Source: Hyphomonas sp. (lineage in GTDB: Bacteria; Pseudomonadota; Alphaproteobacteria; Caulobacterales; Hyphomonadaceae). From it: a stretch of DNA of 64,000 bases. The stretch spans positions 434,001 through 498,000 of the forward strand of contig NZ_JALHLS010000001.1 of the NCBI RefSeq assembly GCF_022844445.1. Direction: 5' to 3'. Below are positions 43,902 to 52,617 of this stretch, one piece after another. A program made the translations under genes and the position numbers. Position 1 is the stretch's first letter; every line of letters begins with the position of its first letter. The notes under the pieces are model-generated. The model saw only the letters and a program-made list of their open reading frames with translations. It was not told the DNA's origin and did no database searches.

Positions 43902-46406
43902 ATGCAAGTCGGGTTTGGTGCGGGGCCATTGGCTGATGAGCAGGCGCTGATCGCGGCGCTGCGTGAGGGGGCCTGGGCGGACCTGACATTGGCACCGGGA
44001 TATGACGCCGAGGTCAAACCGGTCGTCTCGGCCCGGTTCCTCCGGGACATGCTGCTCGGGCTCGATAGCCGCGTTGCCGGTCTCCCGTCGGGCCTGCGGA
44101 TTCGGGGTCTCCGGGTGGACGGCGATCTCGACCTCGCAGACTGCACCGCGCCGGGCGGCGGTGGCTTTGGCGTTGTCGCCCTTGAGCAGTGTGATTTCAC
44201 CGGCCGCATTGACATTACCAATGCGGAACTCTCCCGCTTTTCGATCCGCCAAAGCCGGTTTCGCGAACTCTGGGGTGAAGGCGTCAAGGTCAGCGGAGAC
44301 TTTGACTTCAGGGGCGCTTCTCCGTTGCCGTCGCCGGATGAGCCGGTGGCGTATATCCGCCTGCGGGCGGCACGGATCGGCGGCGATCTGTGGGCGCGCG
44401 GGGCATTGCTGAAATGCCCCGGGGACGTGCCGCGCGGCCTGACAATGGTGCCCCCGGCCTTGAACCTCTGGCTTGCCCGGATCGAGGGCAGCGCCCTGTT
44501 CGAGATGGGCTTCGTCGCTGAGGGCGTTGTGCGGATGTCGAGCGCCTTCATCGGCGGCGACCTTGCATTCAACGGCTCCACGATCAAGGGCCGCGACGGC
44601 CTCGCGCTCGATGCGGCCGGCGTCAACATCGGCGGCGAGGCAACCTTCGACCTGCTCGACGAGCGCCGCTTTGTTGCTGAAGGTGAAGTGCGCCTGTCAA
44701 ACGCCAGCGTCGGAAAGAATCTCAGTTTTTACGGCGCCTCCGTATCAAACCCTGACGGAGACGCGCTCGATGTCAGTGCCAGCACAATCGGCGGGCACGT
44801 TCGCCTGACCGTCGCCAGAGGTTACCGGTTCGAGGCTTGTGGCCAAGCGATCTTCTGGGACACGAAAGTCTCCGGCGACTTCATCTGCAACGGCGCGCGC
44901 CTGTCTGCGCCCGGTCGCACTGCGCTTGCGGCTGCAGGCATCCAGGTGGGTGGGCGGGCCGGCTTCGACATGGTCGATGGTTCGCGCTTTGAAGCTGAGG
45001 GCGAGGTGCAGCTCTCGAACTCGACCATCGGCAAGGACCTCGCTTTTTTCGGTGCGAACCTCCGCCATCCCGGCGCCGACGCGCTGGATGCCAACGCCTG
45101 CAGCGTCGGCGGCCATGTTCACCTGATGCCGATCGACGGGACGCGGTTCGAGGCCGAAGGGGCGTGCCTGTTTTGGGACGCGCGGGTCGCCGGGGACTTC
45201 GCGTGCCACGGCGCACGTTTGAACAATCCTGGCGGGCTCGCGCTCGCCGCCGCCGGTATCGAGATTGGCGGCCTTGCCAACTTTGATGCCTATGAGGATT
45301 TCCGGTTCGAATCTACCGGTGAAGTCAGGCTGGCCAATGGAAGCATCGGCAAGTCGCTCAGCTTTTTGGGTGCAGCGCTGAGCCATCCGGACGGCGACGC
45401 GCTGGATGCCAGCGCCTGCGCCGTCGGCGGCCATGTCCGGCTCGTCGCGATGAACCACCACAAGTTCGAGGCGGACGGCACGACCATTTTCTGGAAGGCG
45501 CGGGTGGCTGGAGACTTCGTCTGCCAGGGCGGCCGGTTCACGCGGCCCGACGGTGTAGCGTTCAATGCAAGCGCATGTTCCGTAGACGGCGGACTTTACG
45601 CGCATGACAACACGCTTGATGGTATCGTCGATCTGTCGAATGCCCGGATCGATACGCTGGGCAGCTTTGCCGACTCCGCCTGGTCCGGCGCCCGCCGCAT
45701 CCGCCTCGACAGTATCAGCCTGCGCCAGATCGAAGTAGACTCGTCCGACGGCGTGCCATGGCAAACCCGGACCCGATGGTTGAAGCGCAGCAGCGACCAG
45801 ACCGCCAAGGGCCATCGGATCGTATCCCCGCATCCGTGGCAGGAGTGCGCCGTCGCCTTCGCGCGGTCGGGCCGCCATACCGACGCACGCCGGATCCAGC
45901 GCGAAGGCTACCGTGAGGAAAACCGGGCCCGTCCGCTCTGGATCCGGCCGTTCGTCTGGGTGTTTGCGGAAGTTCCCTTCGGCTTTGGTCTTTCGGCGCT
46001 GCGTGCGACCGTGACGCTGATTGCATTCTGGATCGGCGGCATCGTGGGTGCCGAGGCCATGCTCGCGCGAAACGTGCTGGTCGACCTCTCGAGCCGCGGC
46101 GACCCGCAAGCCTGCCTGTCGCTTGTGCCGGCGCTTTACGCCCTGGATACGGCCATTCCGATCATCGACCTGCGTCAGGAGTCGCTTTGTGATCCGGCGG
46201 ATATCGGCCAGGCTGGCCTGTTCCCGGGTATCCCGCTCTCGCGCCTGGCCGGGGACATGGCTTTCCTGCCAGCCATGCCGGCGGTGACCTTGTTCGACGA
46301 AGTTACGCTTTGGACCTGGGCCAAGGCGGTTTACGCCTTGCTGGGCACCTTCCTCGTCAGCTTCGCGGGCATAACCTATTCGGGCGTATTCAAACCGAAA
46401 GAGTAG
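43902..46406 (+). CDS. Large repeat (beta-helix-like) protein with C-terminal membrane anchors
   Basis: 834 residues. Residues about 60-590 consist of repeats such as GDF-x-C-x-GA-x-L, EAEGEVQLSNSTIGKDLAFFGA and DALDAN-x-CSVGGHVHL, with a superperiod of 106 residues (counted between FEAEGEV and FESTGEV) made of two similar halves. This kind of repeat occurs in proteins annotated only as membrane-associated oxidoreductases. Two C-terminal transmembrane segments follow: around LRATVTLIAFWIGGIVG and KAVYALLGTFLVSFAGI. No signal peptide. A TTG six bases upstream is an alternative start. Function unknown. Confidence 0.75.
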   Translation: MQVGFGAGPLADEQALIAALREGAWADLTLAPGYDAEVKPVVSARFLRDMLLGLDSRVAGLPSGLRIRGLRVDGDLDLADCTAPGGGGFGVVALEQCDFTGRIDITNAELSRFSIRQSRFRELWGEGVKVSGDFDFRGASPLPSPDEPVAYIRLRAARIGGDLWARGALLKCPGDVPRGLTMVPPALNLWLARIEGSALFEMGFVAEGVVRMSSAFIGGDLAFNGSTIKGRDGLALDAAGVNIGGEATFDLLDERRFVAEGEVRLSNASVGKNLSFYGASVSNPDGDALDVSASTIGGHVRLTVARGYRFEACGQAIFWDTKVSGDFICNGARLSAPGRTALAAAGIQVGGRAGFDMVDGSRFEAEGEVQLSNSTIGKDLAFFGANLRHPGADALDANACSVGGHVHLMPIDGTRFEAEGACLFWDARVAGDFACHGARLNNPGGLALAAAGIEIGGLANFDAYEDFRFESTGEVRLANGSIGKSLSFLGAALSHPDGDALDASACAVGGHVRLVAMNHHKFEADGTTIFWKARVAGDFVCQGGRFTRPDGVAFNASACSVDGGLYAHDNTLDGIVDLSNARIDTLGSFADSAWSGARRIRLDSISLRQIEVDSSDGVPWQTRTRWLKRSSDQTAKGHRIVSPHPWQECAVAFARSGRHTDARRIQREGYREENRARPLWIRPFVWVFAEVPFGFGLSALRATVTLIAFWIGGIVGAEAMLARNVLVDLSSRGDPQACLSLVPALYALDTAIPIIDLRQESLCDPADIGQAGLFPGIPLSRLAGDMAFLPAMPAVTLFDEVTLWTWAKAVYALLGTFLVSFAGITYSGVFKPKE

Positions 46407-46412
46407 AGCGGC

Positions 46413-46784
46413 CTAACTATAATCCGCGATCCGGCAGAGCAGGGGCCCGCGGAACTCGAAAAAGCTCGCCCCGCGCACTTTTACGGTTTCGCCCGCCCGC
46501 ACGCCGTTTGGCAGGTCCACCGCCGCGCGGCCCTCGAACTCGATCTCCGCCGCCGCCTTGGCTTCGCTGGTCACCAGGTTGATCAGCCGCTGGCGGCGGT
46601 ACGAGAATGCATTGCCGGAGACTTCCGCCACCTGCCGCATCATGCCCTTGCCATCGAGGCGCATCGACTGGCCGGCATTCGAGATGTTCTCAAACACCAC
46701 ATCATCGGTCACGCAGGCCAGCATCGCGTCGATGTCCCGGTCATTATAGCTCGCGATGTAACGGCGGATGATCTCGTCCAGCAC
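46413..46784 (-). CDS. NTF2/SnoaL-like protein
   Basis: 123 residues from a GTG at 46784, chosen because AAGGA lies seven bases before it; the frame extends to another GTG at 46829. ASYNDRDIDAMLACVTDDVVFEN is the SnoaL-type cone-fold start (core DIDAMLACVTDDVVFEN). Members are enzymes or binding proteins of diverse roles. Divergent from the TIR-protease gene (about 120 bases apart) and convergent with the repeat-protein gene. Confidence 0.8.
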   Translation of the reverse strand: MLDEIIRRYIASYNDRDIDAMLACVTDDVVFENISNAGQSMRLDGKGMMRQVAEVSGNAFSYRRQRLINLVTSEAKAAAEIEFEGRAAVDLPNGVRAGETVKVRGASFFEFRGPLLCRIADYS

Positions 46785-46903
46785 TTGGTTGTCCTTGCCA
46801 CAGACCGAGTTACCTGCCTCACCGGGCACTAGCGTGCAAGCAATTCTGACTTCACCTTATCGCATCTTTGCGTATGTTTCAGAGGGGTTGTGGGAGAAGC
46901 GCA

Positions 46904-48652
46904 ATGGCGGATGTTTTTTTGTCTTACAGGAACACAGACGAGCGGCGGGCTATTGTCGCGCGTTTGGCGACCATTCTGCGAGCGCACGGCTTGTCGGTTT
47001 GGTGGGATTACGGTCTTGAAGCTGGAACTTCATTCAAGCAGCAAATCGAAGTCGAAATCACATCCGCAAAACTAGTCATTCCGGTTTGGTGCGAACAAAG
47101 CATCAAGTCTGATTGGGTAAAGCGGGAAGCGACGCTTGCTGAGGCCAAGCTACTTCCCATTCGTTTGCAGAAAGTCCAGCCTCCAGCAGGATTTGAGCAT
47201 CTGCATGCGCATCATCTCGAGCGTTGGGATGGCTCAATACTGGACCCGCAGCTCGATTCGTTAGTCAAAGAGATTTGTGAACGAACCGGACATGCATCCG
47301 AGTTATCTCCCGACACAAAGTCGGAACTCGCCAAGCTCCCACGGATCAACCCGCTGCGGTCTCCTGCAAGCGGCACGAGTTTGCCAAGGCGATTGGTGCA
47401 GGTTGCCGCAGCTTTTGCGCTAGCTGCTGGTGTATTGATCGGTGCATGGCACTTTGTTCCGGTGGTCCCGGAGGGTGCGTCCACAATTGAGCCTGATCCC
47501 ATCGCTTCATTGGCAGAGCCAGCGGATGTATCCAACACCAACTCTGCGGCGGCGGATGTGCCTTTTCATAAGCTTCAGTGGCACTTGGGTCCGGCTGAAA
47601 ACGGTGGCTCAGGCATTCAGGAGTATCGTCAGCGCACAGGAGCCAGCGGCAAGGGCGTGGTGATCGCGCAGATCGACACGGGCATCTATTTCCAGCACAA
47701 CGAATTCGTCCGGCACCCGGGATTTCTGCAAGGATTTGACTTTGTTTCTGATCCGGAAATGGCTGGTGATGCCGACGGCCCGGACAGTGACCCTTCGGAC
47801 ACTGGCATCATGTGTGATGCGCTTAACACTGACGGTGGTTCTGAGCTTCACGGGAGTTTTCATGCATCGGTTCTTATCGCCCGAGGCGAAGGGCGATCAA
47901 AGATGATTGGTGTCGCACCTGACGCGAGCATCGTACCCATCAGGGTAGTCGGAAACTGCGGCGGGAAGCTATCAGAGGTCAATCGCGGAATACTATGGGC
48001 AGCTGGCCTGGATGCGGGCCCAGGTGCCCCGATAAATCAGAACCCCGCAGATATCATACTTATCTCTCTTAGCCTGCCGTCTGAGTGTCCCGCATCTCTT
48101 CAGCGAAACATTGACGCTGCGCGCGCGGAAGGCGCGATTGTCATTGCAGGGGCGGGAAATACGCGGTCCTCAAAAAGCGAGACAGCGCCCGCTAGTTGCC
48201 GCGGTGTAATTTCAGTGGGCGCGACCGATCCGAGTGGGAAGCCAGCGCCATATACAAACAGCGGCGCCGATCTGATGGCGCCCGGAGGCGATAATACGGT
48301 TGATCGGAACCTCGATGGCTACCCAGATGGCCTAGTTGGGGCGAAGTATTCTGTAGACTGCCGAGCGGAAAGCGGGGCTAAAACCGAAGACTGCGACTAC
48401 TCGATCGAGACTGGGACTTCAGCGTCAGCAGCGATTGTGGCTGGAGCCATATCACTGGTAAAGTCAGCCAATCCGGACCTTTCGACAAAGGATGCGGCAG
48501 ATGTCGTGCTTCGAGCCACGCGCTCGATGGATGCCCGCCAATGTAGTCTTCCTTGTGAAGGCCGGTCCGATTTGCAACCGATACCCGGCCTTACGGATGT
48601 GTGCTTTGCAAACTGTGGCTTGGGCAGTTTGGATCTCTCGCAGGTTCCGTGA
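46904..48652 (+). CDS. TIR domain - transmembrane helix - subtilisin-like (S8) protease fusion
   Basis: 582 residues; GGGAGA precedes the ATG. Residues 1-135: TIR domain, MADVFLSYRNTDERR, WWDYGLEAGTSF, SDWVKREA with the Glu (75) expected for NADase TIRs. A basic PRRL then a helix (about 164-185) form one membrane span, so TIR is inside. Residues 250-540: S8 protease facing outside, with D258 (QIDTG), H316 (LHGSFHAS), oxyanion N419 (AGAGN) and S506 (GTSAS). Ten Cys in the protease half suggest disulfides. A sampled 60 bases (47041-47100) is 45% G+C against 63% in asd, hinting at transfer. Confidence 0.85.
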   Translation: MADVFLSYRNTDERRAIVARLATILRAHGLSVWWDYGLEAGTSFKQQIEVEITSAKLVIPVWCEQSIKSDWVKREATLAEAKLLPIRLQKVQPPAGFEHLHAHHLERWDGSILDPQLDSLVKEICERTGHASELSPDTKSELAKLPRINPLRSPASGTSLPRRLVQVAAAFALAAGVLIGAWHFVPVVPEGASTIEPDPIASLAEPADVSNTNSAAADVPFHKLQWHLGPAENGGSGIQEYRQRTGASGKGVVIAQIDTGIYFQHNEFVRHPGFLQGFDFVSDPEMAGDADGPDSDPSDTGIMCDALNTDGGSELHGSFHASVLIARGEGRSKMIGVAPDASIVPIRVVGNCGGKLSEVNRGILWAAGLDAGPGAPINQNPADIILISLSLPSECPASLQRNIDAARAEGAIVIAGAGNTRSSKSETAPASCRGVISVGATDPSGKPAPYTNSGADLMAPGGDNTVDRNLDGYPDGLVGAKYSVDCRAESGAKTEDCDYSIETGTSASAAIVAGAISLVKSANPDLSTKDAADVVLRATRSMDARQCSLPCEGRSDLQPIPGLTDVCFANCGLGSLDLSQVP

Positions 48653-48728
48653 GCTCCAGCCAACCCTGCTTTGACTTTGCTACCACTTGCGCCATAAGGC
48701 CCCGAAATGACCTGAGCAGGAGAGTATC

Positions 48729-49769
48729 ATGGGCACACGCATCGCAGTCGTCGGCGCCACCGGCAATGTCGGGCGGGAGCTGTTCAACATTCTCGACGAG
48801 CGCCTGTTTCCGGCAGACGAAGTCTACGCCATCGCCTCGCGCCGCTCGATCGGCCAGGAAATCTCCTATGGCGACCGTACGCTGAAGTGTCATGACCTCG
48901 AACAGTTCGATTTCAGCCGCGTTGACCTCGTGCTGATGTCGGCCGGCGGGAAGGTGTCGAAGGAATGGGCGCCCAAGATTGCCAAGGCCGGCGCCATCGT
49001 GATCGATAACTCCTCCACCTGGCGGATGGACCCGGATGTGCCGCTGGTCGTGCCGGAAGTGAACGCCGATGCCGTGATGGGCTATGCCAAGAAGCGCATC
49101 ATCGCGAACCCCAACTGCTCGACCGCCCAGCTGGTCGTCGCGCTGAAGCCGATCCATGACGCGGTCGGCATCAAGCGCGTTGTTGTTGCCACCTACCAGT
49201 CCGTCTCCGGCGCCGGGAAGGAAGCGATGGACGAGCTGTGGAACCAGACGCGCGGCATCTTCGTCAATGACGAGCCCGCGCCGTCGGTCTTCCAGAAGGA
49301 GATCGCCTTCAACGTCATCCCGCAGATCGATGTCTTCATGGATGACGGCTACACGAAGGAAGAGTGGAAGATGAGTGTCGAGACGAAGAAGATTCTCGAC
49401 CCCGCCATCGAACTCGTCGCGACCTGCGTGCGGGTGCCGGTTTTCGTCGGCCATTCCGAGGCCGTACACATCGAGCTCAACGGCCCGATGAGCGCTGCGC
49501 AGTGCCGCGCCCTGCTGCGCGAAAGCCCCGGCCTGATGGTGGTCGATGATCCGAAGGAAGACCTGTACATCACGCCAAAGGAAGCTGCTGGCGAATGGGC
49601 GACCTATGTCAGCCGTATCCGGGCCGACACCACGGTCGAACATGGCCTCGCTTTCTGGTGCGTCTCTGACAACCTGCGCAAGGGCGCCGCCCTCAACGCC
49701 GTCCAGATCGCCGAGGAACTTCTGAACCGCGGCATCCTGAAGCCGGAAACGGCCAAGGCTCGGGCCTAG
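48729..49769 (+). CDS. asd: Aspartate-semialdehyde dehydrogenase
   Basis: Makes aspartate semialdehyde for lysine, threonine, methionine and cell-wall diaminopimelate. 346 residues: VVGATGNVGRELFNIL (NADP site), NPNCSTAQLVVAL (catalytic Cys), VSGAGKEAMDEL and RVPVFVGHSEAVHIEL. AGGAGA lies six bases before the ATG. Confidence 0.96.
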   Translation: MGTRIAVVGATGNVGRELFNILDERLFPADEVYAIASRRSIGQEISYGDRTLKCHDLEQFDFSRVDLVLMSAGGKVSKEWAPKIAKAGAIVIDNSSTWRMDPDVPLVVPEVNADAVMGYAKKRIIANPNCSTAQLVVALKPIHDAVGIKRVVVATYQSVSGAGKEAMDELWNQTRGIFVNDEPAPSVFQKEIAFNVIPQIDVFMDDGYTKEEWKMSVETKKILDPAIELVATCVRVPVFVGHSEAVHIELNGPMSAAQCRALLRESPGLMVVDDPKEDLYITPKEAAGEWATYVSRIRADTTVEHGLAFWCVSDNLRKGAALNAVQIAEELLNRGILKPETAKARA

Positions 49770-49829
49770 TCCGTCAAGACTTCGCCCGTCTTCGCTCCAC
49801 AAAGGGGAGGGGACGGGTGAAGGGCTTCC

Positions 49830-50336
49830 TCACAGGACCGAAAAATCCACCACCTCGAACCCATGCCCGGTCGCCGCCACGAAGCGCCGGAAATCGGCCT
49901 GGCTGATGGCCGTCGTGCCGGTGTTTACCAGCGGATGGAAATTCACGGCTTCTTCCCCCGCCAGCAGCGCATCGACCAGGAAGCGCACGCGGCGCGTGCG
50001 GTCATTCATCAGTGCAAACGCCGTCACCGATCCCGGCACCACGCCGAGCACTTCGGTCATCAGTTCTGCCGGCCCGAAGGACAGGCGCTTCGTGCCGATG
50101 AACTTGTGCAGCTGGTTGAGCTTCAGCTGGTTGTGGGCCTCCGCCGCGATCAGCACGAGGGTGCCTTCGCCGTCCTTGAGGAACAGGTTCTTGGTATGCG
50201 CGCCCGGCATCTCGGCTTTCAGCGCGCCGGACTGCTCGACCGTGAACAACGGCTCGTGCCACACGGTCGAATGCGCGATGCCGAGGGAATCGAGATAGGC
50301 AAAGAGGTCATCAGGGCTTGCTTGCATGGCGCCCAT
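49830..50336 (-). CDS. Prolyl-tRNA editing protein (ProX/YbaK family)
   Basis: 168 residues (163-165 if the ATG at 50327 is used; no clear Shine-Dalgarno for either). GAHTKNLFLKDGEG and LMTEVLGVVPGSVTAFALMND are typical of YbaK/ProX trans-editing domains, which remove misattached alanine or cysteine from prolyl-tRNA. NFHPLVNTGTTAIS is the C-terminal block. Divergent from the DUF6065-like gene. Confidence 0.88.
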   Translation of the reverse strand: MGAMQASPDDLFAYLDSLGIAHSTVWHEPLFTVEQSGALKAEMPGAHTKNLFLKDGEGTLVLIAAEAHNQLKLNQLHKFIGTKRLSFGPAELMTEVLGVVPGSVTAFALMNDRTRRVRFLVDALLAGEEAVNFHPLVNTGTTAISQADFRRFVAATGHGFEVVDFSVL

Positions 50337-50382
50337 TCGCCAAGACTTGCCCGTCCCGTCAAGAAGCTAGAGCGACCCCGCG

Positions 50383-51117
50383 ATGCGCCTCGAATGCTAC
50401 AAGATCTACGATGTCGCCCCCGAAATCGTCCCCGGCCGGTCGGACCGCGCCTGGATGGACGCCTTCGTGGACCGCCATCCCTATCGCTGCCTGCCGCTCA
50501 CCATGGCGAACTCCACGGGCTGGGAAATCCTCTGCCCGATGGACATCAAGATCATCTGGAATGGCGGCCCGCGCATCGAGGACATTGACCTGAAAACCAC
50601 CGGCGATCCGCGCGCCATCGCGAGCTTTGCCGACAGCCATTTCATGCGCGGCATCGTCACGTTCCACACCGGGCACCTCTTCCGCACGCCGCCCGGCTGG
50701 GGCGTCTGGGTGACCGGCCCGCCGAACTGGCCGAAGGACGGCATCACGCCGCTCACCGGCCTTGTGGAGACTGACTGGCTGCCGTTCCCGTTCACGATGA
50801 ACTGGCAGATGACGCGGCCGGGCGAAGTGATCTTCCGCAAGGGCGAACCCTTCGCCTTCATCACGCTGATGGAACACAAGCGCCTCGAGGAGATTGAGCC
50901 CGAGCGCAAACTGTTGAGCACCAACCCGGAGCTTGTCGACGAATACAATGCCTGGCGCGACAGCCGCGCGGACTTCAACACGCGCCTGAAAGGCGGTGAG
51001 CAGACCGCGATGAAGGAACGCTGGCAGCGCCACTACATGCGCGGCGAAAAGCCGACTGGCGACAAGGCGGAGGCGCACCAGACGAAGCGCAGGCTGAAGG
51101 CGCCGAAGAACACGTAG
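50383..51117 (+). CDS. DUF6065-like protein
   Basis: 244 residues. PYRCLPLTMANSTGWEILCP and GHLFRTPPGWGVWVTGPPN are the parts that make me think of DUF6065, a family of unknown function; I cannot check the match. Rich in Trp, no signal peptide or membrane segment. The C-terminal about 40 residues are basic. Confidence 0.7.
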   Translation: MRLECYKIYDVAPEIVPGRSDRAWMDAFVDRHPYRCLPLTMANSTGWEILCPMDIKIIWNGGPRIEDIDLKTTGDPRAIASFADSHFMRGIVTFHTGHLFRTPPGWGVWVTGPPNWPKDGITPLTGLVETDWLPFPFTMNWQMTRPGEVIFRKGEPFAFITLMEHKRLEEIEPERKLLSTNPELVDEYNAWRDSRADFNTRLKGGEQTAMKERWQRHYMRGEKPTGDKAEAHQTKRRLKAPKNT

Positions 51118-51160
51118 TGTGCATCGGGCCTGAGGCCGCAATGCACCGTTGATGACCGGC

Positions 51161-51191
51161 CCGCTGATCCCGCCTTCGCGGGGATCAGCGG
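51161..51191. other. Hairpin between DUF6065 gene and argG
   Basis: GATCCCGC/GCGGGGATC-type inverted repeat (stem about 12 pairs with one bulged G, loop CTTC) in the gap between converging genes. No T run on either strand, so it is not a standard terminator; it may be a repeated intergenic element. Confidence 0.4.
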
Positions 51192-51200
51192 ATCAGGATC

Positions 51201-52442
51201 TCAGTTTTTCCCGAATTTCCGGTCGCGGCCGGCCATCAGCCTCAGGCGCAGCGCATTCAGCTTGATGAAGCCTTCCGCGTCTTTCTGGTCGTAAGCGCCG
51301 TGGTCGTCCTCGAAGGTCACGATTTTCTCCGAGTAAAGACTATAGGGCGAGGTGCGGCCGATTAGGTAGGCGGTGCCCTTGTACAGCTTGATCGTCACCT
51401 CTCCGGTCACCCAGCGCTGCGAATGGTCGATGGCGGCCTGCAGCATCTCGCGCTCCGGGCTCCACCAGAAGCCGTTATAGATGAGCTCGGCATATTTCGG
51501 CATCAGTTCGTCTTTCAGGTGCGCTGCGCCGCGGTCGAGGGTTGCCTGTTCGATGCCGCGATGGGCGACAAGCAGGATGGTCCCGCCGGGCGTCTCGTAG
51601 ATGCCGCGGCTCTTCATGCCGACGAAGCGGTTCTCCAGAAGATCGAGGCGGCCGATGCCGTGCTTCTTGCCATAGGCGTTCAGCGCGGTCAGCAGCGTGG
51701 CCGGGCTCATCGCCTCGCCATTGATGGAGACCGCGTCGCCACGCTCGAAGCCGACGGTGATGACCTCCGCCTTGTCGGGCGCTTCTTCAGGCGAAATCGT
51801 CCGCATATGGACGAACTCCGGCGCAGGTTCGCCGGGGTTCTCCAGCACTTTACCCTCGGAAGAGGAGTGCAAAAGGTTCGCATCTACAGAGAAGGGGGCG
51901 TCGCCGCGCTTGTCCTTGGCGATCTCGATGCCGTGCTCTTCGGCAAACTTAAGCAGGTCCGTCCGCGACTTGAAATCCCAGTCCCGCCAGGGCGCGATTA
52001 CCTTGATGTCCGGGTTCAGGCCGTAATAGCCAAGCTCGAACCGGACCTGGTCATTCCCTTTGCCGGTCGCGCCATGGCAGACGGCATCGGCGCCGACCAT
52101 GTCGGCAATCTCGATCTGGCGCTTGGCGATCAGCGGCCGGGCAATCGAGGTGCCGAGGAGATAGACGCCCTCATAAACAGCGTTGGCCCGGAACATCGGG
52201 AAGACGAAGTCGCGCACGAATTCCTCGCGCACGTCCTCGATGAAGATGTTCTCTGGCTTCACGCCGGCCGCCAGCGCCTTTTTCCGGGCCGGCTCCAGTT
52301 CCTCGCCCTGACCAAGGTCGGCCGTAAAGGTGACCACTTCGCAGCCGAATTCCACCTGCAGCCATTTCAGGATGATCGACGTGTCGAGGCCTCCGGAATA
52401 GGCAAGAACAACCTTTTTCGGGGCAGTACGTGGCTTGGCCAT
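51201..52442 (-). CDS. argG: Argininosuccinate synthase
   Basis: Joins citrulline and aspartate with ATP in arginine synthesis. 413 residues. [18 protein letters not shown] is the ATP-pyrophosphatase loop; [13 protein letters not shown] and [13 protein letters not shown] (core ARPLIAK) follow, and [17 protein letters not shown] near the C-terminus is typical. Start at 52442, AGGA five bases upstream; the longer frame to 52505 looks non-coding. Confidence 0.97.
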   Translation of the reverse strand: MAKPRTAPKKVVLAYSGGLDTSIILKWLQVEFGCEVVTFTADLGQGEELEPARKKALAAGVKPENIFIEDVREEFVRDFVFPMFRANAVYEGVYLLGTSIARPLIAKRQIEIADMVGADAVCHGATGKGNDQVRFELGYYGLNPDIKVIAPWRDWDFKSRTDLLKFAEEHGIEIAKDKRGDAPFSVDANLLHSSSEGKVLENPGEPAPEFVHMRTISPEEAPDKAEVITVGFERGDAVSINGEAMSPATLLTALNAYGKKHGIGRLDLLENRFVGMKSRGIYETPGGTILLVAHRGIEQATLDRGAAHLKDELMPKYAELIYNGFWWSPEREMLQAAIDHSQRWVTGEVTIKLYKGTAYLIGRTSPYSLYSEKIVTFEDDHGAYDQKDAEGFIKLNALRLRLMAGRDRKFGKN

Positions 52443-52617
52443 GGGATTCCTGACGTATTTTTCGGCGGAGGAGGGAAAGTGTTGCCATAAAGTCCCGCCC
52501 TGCACCTGACAAGAAGGACAGGTTCGGGGATTCCTGTGGTTTACAGCTTCTTGAGCCGTTATAGTAAATTTGCTGGATCAGGGCGGCCTCCGGGCCGCCG
52601 GACACAAGGTGGCTGAA

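Noticed and set aside
51161-51191. Terminator between DUF6065 gene and argG
   Set aside because: The stem is good but no T run follows on either strand, so I list it only as a hairpin.
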